Origin: an uncultured Collinsella sp.
GTDB lineage: Bacteria > Actinomycetota > Coriobacteriia > Coriobacteriales > Coriobacteriaceae
Reading direction: 5' to 3'
Length of the DNA: 64,000 nt
Assembly: GCA_958415625.1 (NCBI GenBank)
Contig: CATYZI010000002.1
Coordinates: 46,236-110,235, forward strand
The notes under the pieces are model-generated. The model had not been told where the DNA came from and did no database searches. It saw only the letters and a list, made by a program, of their open reading frames with translations. The position numbers and the translations under genes were made by a program. This document shows, piece after piece, positions 32,476 through 41,466 of the stretch (positions within the stretch are counted from its first letter, which is position 1; the number at the start of each line of letters is the position of its first letter).

Positions 32476-34359
32476 ATGGGTACCCGCGAGCGACATATCG
32501 GCCACGCGACCGCCCGATCCGCGCCCGTGGCGGATCTTAGGGGCGGCAGGCTCTTCGCCATGCCGCGATTCCTTGTTGGCATATCGCATGGCGTGTATCG
32601 CCACCGCGTCTTTGTTATCGCCGGCGCCATTACCGCGCTGTTCCTTATGCTTTTGGCAGTCTTGCCGGCACTGTTCGCCTCCGACCCCAAGCTTTCCAAC
32701 ACCGTGCCCGCCTATAGCGAGGTGTCTGAAGAGGTCGTGGATGCGCTCGTCCACTCGAGCTCTCTCCCGCTGCTTGTCGCCGCAATTGCATTTTCAATCT
32801 GGGGTGTGTTGGCGTACCTACGCTGCTTGGACTACGTCTTGCGCCGCCGCCTTGTTGCCATCGCCGCCATTTGTGCCCTGTGGATGATCGAGGTCATCCT
32901 CAAATATAAGTCGTTCACGCCGTTCTATGCCACCGTGCTGTGGTACCTGTACTACGTGCCCATGACGCTCATTCCGCTGATCTACCAGCTGTGCGGTCTG
33001 CGCCTCGCGGGTTTGGAACAGCATCGTATGGGGCGTCGGTACCGCACCGTTTTGTGGGTCATGGCTGTCCTGCTTATCGGCTTTGTGCTTACTAACGATG
33101 TTCATCAGCAGGTCTTCCATTTCGATCGATCGAGTGGAACCTGGAGCAACGATTACACATATGGTTGGGGCTACGGTACCGTTCTGGTATGGACAGCCTT
33201 TAACTTCGTTGCCTTTTTTATCTTGGTAGGACGGTCCTCGTCTTTTCGTATTCAGCGTTTCTCGGGCACGGCCGCGCTTGTCCTATTGGGCGGCGCGTTC
33301 TTTGCCATTTCATATGCGCTGCGTGTGCCCTGGGCATGGAGGCTTAATTTTTCACTTGTCTACTGCGTCCTGTGCGTGGTGGCGATGGAAATCTGTCTCG
33401 ATTGCGGTGTCATCCCGTCGTACCACGATATCGCCGGTATTTTCGGCACCTTGCCGCTTGACCTCAAAGTTCTAACGCGTGACCTGCAGGAAGTCTATGT
33501 CACGCCGGTGTCAAAGCCAATGCCGGTAGGCGTGCGTGAGGAGTTGCGGGTCCAAGAGCACGGGCACGCTCACGCCTTTGCCGTGGCGTCCGATCCCGAT
33601 GTAATGTATCGCGCCTTTCCGCTGCTGGGTGGATCGGCTCTCCTTGCCCAGGACGTCTCGGAGCTCAACGAACTCAATCGCGAACTGGCGCATCGTCGCA
33701 TGGAGCTGCAACGCCAAAATGAGCTGCTTGCCGCCGACTACGACCTTAAGACACATTTGGCAGACCAAGAGGCCGAGACCTTACTGGTCCAAGACGTGGA
33801 CCAAGCGCTTGCCCGTGCGCTCGAAGGGATGTACGACCTGCTGAGCTCGCTGCCGCCGTTGACCGATGAGGCATCTTCGCACGAGCGTTACCGCATGCTG
33901 CAGCGCGCCAAGATGCTCGTCGCCTATTGCAAACGCAAGGGGTCGCTCACGTTGGCACAGCACGGGGAGAGCGGTTTTGACCGCGACCGCATTCAGCTCA
34001 TCGCCAACGAGCTTGCAAGTGACCTGCGCACCATCGATGTCGATTGCGCCTCGATTATCGCCATACGGCGCCCGATGCACGCCAGTACGGTAAGCGCCCT
34101 GTACGACTGCGTGTATGACTTTGCGTTTTTTGCCTACACCACCGACCATCCGGCGCTTATGTATCACTTGGGCGACCATGACCGGTGCAGTGTCGAGCTG
34201 CGCGCCACGCTTTTTTCCAACGATGATGAAGATCTTTCGCAGACGCCCGCTGCGCAAGAGCTCGAAAGCGCTCTGCAAGGGCGCAACGTGGCATACCGCC
34301 TTGAGGGCGAGCCCGGCCAGCTGCGCATGATCGTCTTGATGCCGAGGGCGGGTGAGTGA
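32476..34359 (+). CDS. Membrane sensor protein with degenerate kinase-like C-terminus
   Basis: 627 residues. The start at ATG 32476 has no Shine-Dalgarno but lies ten bases after a TACACT -10-like box, suggesting a leaderless mRNA; ATG 32560 is the alternative. About seven or eight membrane segments occupy residues 45-310. A helical linker follows (about 390-450, probably coiled coil). The C-terminal domain sits where a histidine kinase catalytic domain would be, but I see no phospho-acceptor H-box and no N or G boxes. It is followed with a GTGA-type overlap by a true histidine kinase and a response regulator. It is probably an accessory sensor or pseudo-kinase of that system. Confidence 0.6.
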   Translation: MGTRERHIGHATARSAPVADLRGGRLFAMPRFLVGISHGVYRHRVFVIAGAITALFLMLLAVLPALFASDPKLSNTVPAYSEVSEEVVDALVHSSSLPLLVAAIAFSIWGVLAYLRCLDYVLRRRLVAIAAICALWMIEVILKYKSFTPFYATVLWYLYYVPMTLIPLIYQLCGLRLAGLEQHRMGRRYRTVLWVMAVLLIGFVLTNDVHQQVFHFDRSSGTWSNDYTYGWGYGTVLVWTAFNFVAFFILVGRSSSFRIQRFSGTAALVLLGGAFFAISYALRVPWAWRLNFSLVYCVLCVVAMEICLDCGVIPSYHDIAGIFGTLPLDLKVLTRDLQEVYVTPVSKPMPVGVREELRVQEHGHAHAFAVASDPDVMYRAFPLLGGSALLAQDVSELNELNRELAHRRMELQRQNELLAADYDLKTHLADQEAETLLVQDVDQALARALEGMYDLLSSLPPLTDEASSHERYRMLQRAKMLVAYCKRKGSLTLAQHGESGFDRDRIQLIANELASDLRTIDVDCASIIAIRRPMHASTVSALYDCVYDFAFFAYTTDHPALMYHLGDHDRCSVELRATLFSNDDEDLSQTPAAQELESALQGRNVAYRLEGEPGQLRMIVLMPRAGE

Positions 34360-34361
34360 CG

Positions 34362-35855
34362 ATGCAGATTTCGTTCATCCTTCCCCAAATCGTTGCGCTC
34401 GATGTTGTCTTTGCCCTGGCTGCGTGTCTGCAGATGATCCACGTCCCGCTCATCGCATCGCGCCGCTCGTCCTATAACCGTAAGGTGATTTGCGCCTACG
34501 AGACGAGCCTGGTGCTTCACCTGATGATTTCGGCGCTCATCTTATTCGCGTCGTCTGGCTCGTATCTGGTGGCGTCGCTTGACGTTTGCGCCAGGGCAAT
34601 GGGCGGAGTGCTGTGGCTCAATGCCGCGATCTTTGCCTATGGCGTGGTCCTTATGGTGCGCTATCGTCGCCCTGTCATGCTGGCCGAGCTGCTGCTTGTT
34701 GGCGCCGTGACACCGCCGGTGGTTTTTGCCATGGGCTCGGTGTGGGCCGTTGTCCTTATCGCAGAGGGAGCGTTCTTCCTGTTCCGTTCCGTCGCGGCGC
34801 TCTTGATGGACGTCCGTAACCGCCAAGAGGATATCGCCGCGTTCTCGACGATTGAAACCATCAACGTGATTCCCGTGGGCATCCTGTATCTGGACTCGAG
34901 GGGCCGTCCACTGCTCATGAACCGCTGCATGCGCAAAAACCTGGCGGAGCTTCATATGCCCACCGACCTAGGCGATATGAGCGGTACATGGAACGACCTG
35001 CGCAAGCTCAGCATGCAAATGCCCGAAGGCGGTAAGAACCGCGTGCGGATCAACCTGGACCGCTTTGGTGAGGCGCGTGCGGTGGTCGAGGTTTCTCCCG
35101 CCGAGATTCGCCTGTTTGTGTGCGATGACGTTATGGTCTCGGGCCGTTCGTTCGAGCGCATAATCGGTCTGGACGTGACAGAGTATGCGCATGCGCATGA
35201 CCGCCTGGCGCAGGCCAATCACCTGCTTGAGCTTGCGGGCCAAGAGCTCCAGGCCCAGATCGAAGAAGTCAAAAAAGTTGCCGACAATGCGGCCTATCTG
35301 CGCATGCGCACCCGCGTTCACGATGTGATCGGCCAGCGCCTATCAATCCTTCATCGCTATTTGGAGGAGGGGCGCTTGGACGACGAGTCGCTCGAGCAGA
35401 TCGACCCGCTGCTGCGCTCAATCGCTGCCGATCTGCGCAGCGGGGGCGACACCGAACCGGCAGAGCAACTGGGCGATATCGTCCATGCTTTTGGCCTGGT
35501 GAGCGTGCAGATCGATGTTGAGGGTGCGCTGCCTGAGGACGCGCGTGTCGCCGCTGCCTTTTTGCAGATTATCCGCGAGGCCTCGACCAACGCCACCAAG
35601 CATGCGCAGGCACATCGGGTCCATGTGCGCTTGTGGCAGGAGAGGACGGATGCTGACGCCGTCGCGCACATGACGATTTCTAACGACGGGTCCCCGGCCC
35701 CCGTATCGTATCGCGAGGGAACGGGTATCCCAGGTATGAGGCATGTCGCGCAAGATCTGGGTGGCAGCCTAGAGGTCCACGCCACCCCGCCCTTTACGCT
35801 TACGGTATCCATTCCGCTTAACGCTAGCGACACGTCCCAAAGGAGAAACTCATGA
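34362..35855 (+). CDS. NarL-type sensor histidine kinase
   Basis: 497 residues from ATG 34362; a GTG at 34356 overlaps the upstream stop as GTGA and is equally possible. Six membrane segments at about 5-150 are followed by a PAS-like domain at about 160-275. A HisKA_3-like dimerisation segment contains RVHDVIGQRLS (His near 320). A HATPase domain has IIREASTNATKHA (N-box) and GTGIPGMRHVAQDLGG (G-box). Its partner is the response regulator that overlaps its stop by 4 bp. The signal is unknown. Confidence 0.88.
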   Translation: MQISFILPQIVALDVVFALAACLQMIHVPLIASRRSSYNRKVICAYETSLVLHLMISALILFASSGSYLVASLDVCARAMGGVLWLNAAIFAYGVVLMVRYRRPVMLAELLLVGAVTPPVVFAMGSVWAVVLIAEGAFFLFRSVAALLMDVRNRQEDIAAFSTIETINVIPVGILYLDSRGRPLLMNRCMRKNLAELHMPTDLGDMSGTWNDLRKLSMQMPEGGKNRVRINLDRFGEARAVVEVSPAEIRLFVCDDVMVSGRSFERIIGLDVTEYAHAHDRLAQANHLLELAGQELQAQIEEVKKVADNAAYLRMRTRVHDVIGQRLSILHRYLEEGRLDDESLEQIDPLLRSIAADLRSGGDTEPAEQLGDIVHAFGLVSVQIDVEGALPEDARVAAAFLQIIREASTNATKHAQAHRVHVRLWQERTDADAVAHMTISNDGSPAPVSYREGTGIPGMRHVAQDLGGSLEVHATPPFTLTVSIPLNASDTSQRRNS

Positions 35856-36472
35856 TCCGCGTGTTAATTGTCGAAGATCAGGCCATCCTGCGCGAGAGCC
35901 TGGCGCGCTCCGTTGGCGACCAGCCCGATATGACCGTCGTTGCCGCGATCGCCGATGCCTCCGAGGCCTTGGGTGTCGCGCTCAAGGAGCGCCCGGACAT
36001 GATACTGATGGACGTGTGCACCGAGCACGATTCAAACGGCATCGTGGCGGCGGCACGCATCAAGGAGCAGCTGCCCGAGTGTCGCATCATTATCATGACA
36101 GGCATGCCCGAGATCACCTTTGTCGATCAGGCCCGCGAGGCGGGCGTCGATAGCTTTGTGTACAAGAACGTCGGTATCGACGAGCTGTTCGCCGTGATGC
36201 GCTCCACGCTGGCGGGTTACTGCACGTTTCCCAAGCCGCCCGAGAGCATCTTCTCGGGCACGGCGGCCCTCGACGATGTCGAGCTGTCGATCTTGCGCCT
36301 TGCCTGCGAGGGTAAAAGCCGCCGCGAGATTGCGGCCGAGCTGTTTATGAGCGAGGGCACCATCAAGCGCCGCATCTCGGAGATCCTGAGCAAGACCGGC
36401 TACGACAACATCATGCGTCTGGCCGTACATGCGGTGACCGAGGGCAGCATCGTTCCCAACATAGAGCGCTAG
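35852..36472 (+). CDS. LuxR/NarL-family response regulator
   Basis: 206 residues, start overlapping the kinase stop (ATGA). The receiver domain has the acidic pair VEDQ at 7-10, the phospho-acceptor Asp54 in LMDVCTEHD and the conserved Lys in YKNVG. The C-terminal LuxR helix-turn-helix reads LDDVELSILRLACEGKSRREIAAELFMSEGTIKRRISEIL. It controls unknown genes in response to the two membrane sensors upstream. Confidence 0.93.
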   Translation: MIRVLIVEDQAILRESLARSVGDQPDMTVVAAIADASEALGVALKERPDMILMDVCTEHDSNGIVAAARIKEQLPECRIIIMTGMPEITFVDQAREAGVDSFVYKNVGIDELFAVMRSTLAGYCTFPKPPESIFSGTAALDDVELSILRLACEGKSRREIAAELFMSEGTIKRRISEILSKTGYDNIMRLAVHAVTEGSIVPNIER

Positions 36473-36498
36473 CGCTCGTTGCGCATCGGCATAAAAGC

Positions 36499-36533
36499 GA
36501 CGGGGCCGCAGGATCATCTCCTGCGGCCCCGTC
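36499..36533. terminator. Bidirectional terminator-like hairpin
   Basis: Perfect 15-bp stem, arms 36499-36513 and 36519-36533, between the convergent response regulator and lipoprotein genes. The flanking T-runs are weak. Confidence 0.7.
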
Positions 36534-36581
36534 TGGTGTGCGCGGATGTGTCCGCCAATCCGCGGCTGTCGTGGTCTACCG

Positions 36582-37424
36582 CTACGCGATGGTTGCGCTG
36601 TAGGAGGCGACGTCCTCGTAGGAATCGGTCAGGTAGGCGTCGATGCCGATGGTCGTGTTGACCAGGTCGTCAAGGCTATCGAGCGTGCCGTTCGAGAACG
36701 TGAATTCCTCAGTGGCGTTGGTGCCGGGCATCAGGTGAGCCGAGAACCAGGGTTCCTTCATGGTGCCGTTGACGTTGGTCTTGCCGCTGGGGGCGTAGAA
36801 GGTCAGGTCCTTGTCGCTCTTGTTGGTGATGTTGACGACAAAACCGATGTCGCCCCACTCGTCCTTGAACTTCTCGGTGATGGTAATGGTGCACAGGTCG
36901 TCATCGGCAACGGTGACGGCGGGGGAGATTTCAATCTTCTGGACGTCGTCGTCTTCGACGGCCTCGTCGATCTCTTCTTCCTTCTCGGCCGCCTCGCGAT
37001 CCTTCTTCACCGTGCCGGACAGGTCCTTGTCGGACTTGGTAAAGACAAGATTGCCGTCATCCTCTTCGAGGATGAGCTTGCCGTCCTTGAGCTTCATGTC
37101 ATGCGACTCGTCTTCGGCGGTGATGGTTACGGTGGTGGCGTCTTTTGCCTCCCATTTAAGGTCGACGACTTCAAGGAACAGGTCGAGGGCACCTGTACCG
37201 TCCTCATCGAGAATCAGGACGCAGTGCACACCCCAATCCTCGAGCATCTTCATGTACTCATCGGTCAGCTCTTCGCCCTCCATGGTTCCACCCGAGAGTT
37301 CCCAGCTGCCGACGAAGTTGGCCTTGGGGTCTTTGCCGCCGCCGCTGCAGCCCGTCAGGGCAAAGGCGAGCGCAAGGACGCATGTCAGAAATGCGAGTAC
37401 GGACTTTTTGAACGTTGTCTTCAT
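36582..37424 (-). CDS. Secreted lipoprotein, last gene of the zinc-ribbon/SPFH operon
   Basis: 280 residues from the ATG at 37424, which has a perfect AAGGAGG site; in-frame codons farther upstream are not used. Signal peptide MKKT-type: basic start, hydrophobic core, lipobox ALTGC with Cys near residue 26, then a Gly/Lys linker. The mature part is acidic. It contains lipocalin-like or immunoglobulin-like beta segments and a central Glu/Lys helix (about 140-160). The C-terminal half (VVNITNKSDKDLTFYAP) looks like a DUF-type Ig-like domain. The function is unknown. It follows the SPFH gene by 80 bp and is probably in its operon. Confidence 0.75.
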   Translation of the reverse strand: MKTTFKKSVLAFLTCVLALAFALTGCSGGGKDPKANFVGSWELSGGTMEGEELTDEYMKMLEDWGVHCVLILDEDGTGALDLFLEVVDLKWEAKDATTVTITAEDESHDMKLKDGKLILEEDDGNLVFTKSDKDLSGTVKKDREAAEKEEEIDEAVEDDDVQKIEISPAVTVADDDLCTITITEKFKDEWGDIGFVVNITNKSDKDLTFYAPSGKTNVNGTMKEPWFSAHLMPGTNATEEFTFSNGTLDSLDDLVNTTIGIDAYLTDSYEDVASYSATIA

Positions 37425-37504
37425 GGTGTCCTCCTTTATCGAACGAAACCCATAGAAGCAAATGCGGGGGTGGCGGATCCCCCGCCAATTACCAGATAGA
37501 GGGG

Positions 37505-38746
37505 CTAGGGCCTGGGCGTTCCGCAGTTGCTGCAGAACTTGCCGCCGTTTTCGCTGCCGCAGTTGGGGCAGAACCACTTGGCCGGTGCCGGGGCGGGTGC
37601 GGGACTGCCACACTCGGAGCAGAACTTGCCGGTGTTGGTGGCGCCGCAGCTGCAGGTCCATGTGCCGGCCGCGGGAGCAGCGGCAGGAGCCGGTGCGGGA
37701 GCGGGTGCCGGAGCCGGCTGCGGGACGGCCTGCTGCTGTGCCTGGCCGGCGGCGAACAGCTGGCTGGCGTTCATGCCGCCCATGCCACCTGCCATGCCCA
37801 TGCCCATAAAGCCTGCCATCGCGCCGTTGGGATTGGCGGCTGCCGCGCGCATTGCGTCGCTCTGGGCGCTGGCAATGTTGGCTGCCGCCATAGTGGGATC
37901 GCGCATGACGGCGGCCTTCTGCAGGTCCTTGATCATCTGCTCGTCTTCTTGCGAGGCTGCGATGGAGTTGACGCCAAAGCTCACGATCTCGACACCACGC
38001 AGGTCGCGCCAGTCGGCAGAGAGGACCTCGTTGAGCGCACGAGCGAGCTCGGTGGTGTGGCCGGGGATGGCGCTGTAGCGGATGCCCATCTCCGAGATCT
38101 TGGCGAAGGCGGGCTGCAGGGCGGTGAGAAGCTCGGACTTAAGCTGGCTGTCGATCTTGTCGCGCGTGTAGCTATCGGTCACGTTGCCGCATACGTTGGT
38201 GTAGAACAGCAGCGGGTTGGTGATGCGGTACGAATACTCGCCGTTGCAACGCACGGAGATGTCGACGTCCAGGCCAATGTTGTTATCGACCACGCGGAAG
38301 GGCACAGGCGAGGCGGTGCCGTACTTGTTGCCGATGATCTCCTTGGTGTTGATGAAGTAGACACGCTGGTCCTTGCCCGCGTCGCCGCCAAAGGTAAAGC
38401 GGCTGCCGATATTGGCGAAGGTCTCCTTGATGGAATCGCCCAGGTTGCCGCTAAAGACGCTCGGCTCGCTGCCGGTATCGAAGACGAACTCACCGGGCTC
38501 CAGCGCGACTTCGATGATCTTGCCGTTTTGCACCACGAGCATGCCCTGGCCGTCGTTGACGGCGATGACCGAGCCGTTGGAGATGACGTTGTCCTCGCCG
38601 CGCGTGTTGGAGCTGCGGCCACCGGTGCGTTTGCTGCCCTTGCAGGCCAAGACGTCAGCAGGCATCGATTCGCAGTAGATAAATTCCTTCCACTGGTCGG
38701 CCATGACGCCGCCGGCAGCTCCCAATCCAGCTTTCAAGAGTCCCAT
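37505..38746 (-). CDS. SPFH-domain protein with C-terminal double zinc ribbon (YdjI-like)
   Basis: 413 residues. Residues about 1-310 match the bacterial SPFH/'virion core protein-like' family (QWKEFIYCESMPADVLACKG at the start, VYFINTKEIIGNKYGT in the middle). A Met/Gly-rich and then Ala/Pro-rich linker follows. The end carries two four-Cys zinc ribbons, CSCGATNTGKFCSECG and CPNCGSENGGKFCSNCG. The closest named analogue I know is Bacillus subtilis YdjI, encoded beside a zinc-ribbon membrane protein YdjG and a PspA paralogue in a membrane-stress operon. Here the YdjG-like partner is 48 bp upstream, but no PspA is present. Confidence 0.8.
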   Translation of the reverse strand: MGLLKAGLGAAGGVMADQWKEFIYCESMPADVLACKGSKRTGGRSSNTRGEDNVISNGSVIAVNDGQGMLVVQNGKIIEVALEPGEFVFDTGSEPSVFSGNLGDSIKETFANIGSRFTFGGDAGKDQRVYFINTKEIIGNKYGTASPVPFRVVDNNIGLDVDISVRCNGEYSYRITNPLLFYTNVCGNVTDSYTRDKIDSQLKSELLTALQPAFAKISEMGIRYSAIPGHTTELARALNEVLSADWRDLRGVEIVSFGVNSIAASQEDEQMIKDLQKAAVMRDPTMAAANIASAQSDAMRAAAANPNGAMAGFMGMGMAGGMGGMNASQLFAAGQAQQQAVPQPAPAPAPAPAPAAAPAAGTWTCSCGATNTGKFCSECGSPAPAPAPAKWFCPNCGSENGGKFCSNCGTPRP

Positions 38747-38794
38747 GGTGATCTTCCTTTCTCGTCAAAGGCCGGGTGGTATTGGTCGGATTGC

Positions 38795-40117
38795 TTAGTC
38801 GTCCTTGTCGTCTTTCATGACAACGGTGGTCTCGGTGTGGTTGAAGGTGTCGTGCTTCTCGGTCAGGTCGAGCTCGCCGCAGTACTCGTCGGCGTGGGTG
38901 GCCTCGTTGGCCGTCTTGAGCTGGCCTACCAGTAGCACGTCTCCGATAATCACGATGATCAGCGGCGCGACGATGTTGATGAGGATGCCCTCGATATCAA
39001 AGGCGAGGTAATCCGGATCGAAGGCGTTCTCACCCATAAAGAGAATCTGGGAGAGGATAAATCCGATCACAAAGAACAGCACCGAGGCAATAGCGAGCTT
39101 GGGCTTGGAGCAGGGGAGCTCGCCGACCAAGCGGCCGGTCTGGCCGTTCATGGCAAACAGGTAGCTCTTGCCGTTCCACGAGGTGGAGAGCATCCAGACG
39201 GGGAACAGGGCGTAGTCGCTGTCTTCCCAGGTGTAGTCGAGCTGCTTGCTTTCGACCGTGGCATCGTCGTATTCGTCGACGACAGTCTCGCGCAGGGCCG
39301 AGATCGTGCTTTCTTCCATACGGCGCTCGGCGCGCGCCTTGCAGGTCTCGCAGTCCTCGTCGTAACGGTTGGCGATGTAGCCGGGCATATATGCGACCGA
39401 GAACGGACGCAGCGCGTCGTAGTCAAACGGCTCGATGGCGTCCATGTGGCCGTCGGGCATCTTGGACGATCCGTCGACGGGCACGCGCTTAAACGAGATA
39501 TTGCCCTTGCGATAGGCATCGTAGTGGTCGGTGGTCGTGACGGTGCGGTCGGATTCCTCGGTCACGGTCTCGTTGGTCGCGTCAAAGTACACTTCGCCGT
39601 CCACGCGGGCGCCGTAGAGCCAAAACGGCACGTAGACACCTTGGACCTCGTCGATGTGGTTGCCGGTGACAAAGCTCTTGGGCAGCAAGATCTTGCCCTT
39701 GTAGTGTTCCTTGAGTGCGGCCGTGACGTCGTCGCGCCCGAGCTTAAACGGAATCACCAGGTCGGGCGAGAAGTCGCCAGAGAGCTGGCCGGGCGCCACG
39801 GCGGAGTTGCCGCAGTACGGGCAGGTGGTGACGGCGACGGTGCCGTCGGACACGAGCTCGGCGCCGCACGACGAGCAGATGTAGCCGGCGTTTTGGGCGA
39901 GCTCCTGCACGGCATCGTCGGCAGCAGGTTTGGGAGCTGCGGCTGCGGCATCGGCTTTGGCATCTGCCTTGTCCTGGCGCTCGCGATAGAGGGCCTCGAC
40001 TTCTTCGACTTCAAAGCGTGAGTCACAGTAGTCGCAGACAAGCTTTTGCTCGGCGCTGGCAAAATGCAGGGGACCACCGCAGGCAGGGCACTGATAGTTA
40101 ACGCTCTCGAAGGCCAT
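38795..40117 (-). CDS. TFIIB-type zinc-ribbon membrane protein (YdjG-like)
   Basis: 440 residues; GGAAAGGA precedes the ATG. The N-terminal zinc ribbon (YQCPACGGPLHF, then VCDYC) is followed by an Ala-rich linker, and a second ribbon CSSCGAELVSDG ends in CPYCGN (about 85-110). A large soluble domain follows (PFKLGRDDVTAALKEHYKGKILLP, YVPFWLYGARVDGEV). Near the C-terminus are two membrane segments (about 345-370 and 380-405). This matches the YdjG-type architecture. It probably works with the SPFH protein in membrane or envelope quality control. Confidence 0.8.
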   Translation of the reverse strand: MAFESVNYQCPACGGPLHFASAEQKLVCDYCDSRFEVEEVEALYRERQDKADAKADAAAAAPKPAADDAVQELAQNAGYICSSCGAELVSDGTVAVTTCPYCGNSAVAPGQLSGDFSPDLVIPFKLGRDDVTAALKEHYKGKILLPKSFVTGNHIDEVQGVYVPFWLYGARVDGEVYFDATNETVTEESDRTVTTTDHYDAYRKGNISFKRVPVDGSSKMPDGHMDAIEPFDYDALRPFSVAYMPGYIANRYDEDCETCKARAERRMEESTISALRETVVDEYDDATVESKQLDYTWEDSDYALFPVWMLSTSWNGKSYLFAMNGQTGRLVGELPCSKPKLAIASVLFFVIGFILSQILFMGENAFDPDYLAFDIEGILINIVAPLIIVIIGDVLLVGQLKTANEATHADEYCGELDLTEKHDTFNHTETTVVMKDDKDD

Positions 40118-40141
40118 GATCGGTCCTTTCCGTGCCGGAGG

Positions 40142-40879
40142 CTATGCGCCGATGGCGCCGCCGCAGTATTCGCAGCGCCCACTGGCATCGGGAATGGTGG
40201 TGGCTCCGCAGAAGGGGCAGGTCACCGCGGTCTTGGGGGCCTTGGCGGCCGCGACGCTGTCGCGCGTCTCCTGGCGCAGCTGCACCAGCGCGTCGCGGAC
40301 CTCGGTTGCCTGGCGCTTGGCCTCGCGGTATTCGATGGAGCCGCGCTGATCGATGGTGGAGTCGTTCACGCGCAGGTTGATCTCGGTAAAGTACGGCGTG
40401 TTGACGTGGATGGTCAGATTAAAGTCGTAATCCAGGTCGTAGCGCGGCGGGTTGTAGCTCTCGCGCTCGCCGTCCTTGGTCTCGCGATAGATTTCGGTGC
40501 GATGCTCGTCGATATCCATATCGCAGCCGAGTACCTGCGAGAACTCGATGATGTCGGGATTGGCGTCGCGCCAGCGGCTCTGCGAGGTAATGATCAGCAG
40601 GCCCGCGTCCTCGTCGAGCATGATGTTGGTGCGCCCGGCAGAAAGCGTGCGCGTGGGGTTGAACGACGCCAGGCGCTCGGCATTGGCCTCGCGGTAGGCG
40701 AGCTGCTCGCGGATATCGTCCGCGGTGCTGGAGCGATAGCCGTGAAAGTAGGGGGAGAGCTTGCCGGCGCACTCTTTGCACAGGTAGCCTTCATTGATTT
40801 TTGTCTTACCTAGAAGTCCCAGCTCGGTACCGCAAATCGCGCACTCTTTCTTCTCGAACATCTTGTCAAAGAAGCCCAT
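40142..40879 (-). CDS. DUF4428 domain protein with C-terminal zinc ribbon
   Basis: 245 residues; GGGAGG precedes the ATG. The N-terminus KECAICGTELGLLGKTKINEGYLCKECAGKLSPYF is the DUF4428 treble-clef-like zinc motif. The middle is a beta-rich domain (YDLDYDFNLTIHVNTPYFTEINLRV). A short helix precedes the final ribbon CPFCGATTIPDASGRCEYCG. It is the first gene of a four-gene minus-strand set: DUF4428, YdjG-like, SPFH/YdjI-like, lipoprotein. All three cytoplasmic members end or begin in zinc ribbons, which suggests they assemble with one another. Confidence 0.75.
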   Translation of the reverse strand: MGFFDKMFEKKECAICGTELGLLGKTKINEGYLCKECAGKLSPYFHGYRSSTADDIREQLAYREANAERLASFNPTRTLSAGRTNIMLDEDAGLLIITSQSRWRDANPDIIEFSQVLGCDMDIDEHRTEIYRETKDGERESYNPPRYDLDYDFNLTIHVNTPYFTEINLRVNDSTIDQRGSIEYREAKRQATEVRDALVQLRQETRDSVAAAKAPKTAVTCPFCGATTIPDASGRCEYCGGAIGA

Positions 40880-41000
40880 GGCTGCCTCCCATCAACTGGT
40901 AGCGTGTGTCACTTTTGATGATGGGGGAGTGCGCGATCTTTCACGATACCCAGACGGCTCAACGAGTCTCCACAACTGGGACACATGGCCCATTTTTCCT

Positions 41001-41232
41001 ACTCATTGGGGACGTACTTAAATGAGTGAAACTACTCATTTAAGTACGTCCCCAATGAGTGCTCGCAGAACGAGAGTGGATAATCTCCCATTTTTGGCCT
41101 GCTTGTGGGCTCAAAGTGGGAGATTGTCCACTCTCGTTGTTTGGGTGTCCAAAAATCCCCGCTCGTTTGGCACTTGGGGACGTTCCTTTTGTGCCGGCAC
41201 CTGGGGACATTCCTTGCCTGGGGGCTACCTCT
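41001..41232. repeat. Composite repeat A-A'-B with trailing GGGGAC units
   Basis: Two family A units, 41001-41027 and 41034-41060, are exact inverted copies (27 bp) with a 6-bp spacer. A family B hairpin follows: arms 41072-41089 and 41118-41135, 28-nt loop, one G/T pair. Then come the conserved tail (41136-41168) and two GGGGAC motifs around GTGCCGGCAC (41175-41214). The rest of the 587-bp gap (40880-41000 and 41233-41466) shows no gene. The last 130 bp presumably carry the promoter of the antiterminator gene. Confidence 0.85.
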
Positions 41233-41466
41233 AAACGGGAGACGGTGTCGGCCGCGCAGGGGGCCGACCGTTCACCGATTAATGCCGACCGTTCGCCAAG
41301 CGCGGCCACAATTCCGCTATTAAAGCGATTCAATGACGCTTAAATAACAGTCAGAGCTCAGCTTGAGTGCGACTCCCTTCGAGGCATGATCGGGCGGCTC
41401 GTCGATTTGCGCCCGCGCATGCACGCCATGCGCCGCCGTAGAACGCCGTTGCCGAAGGGAAGAACT

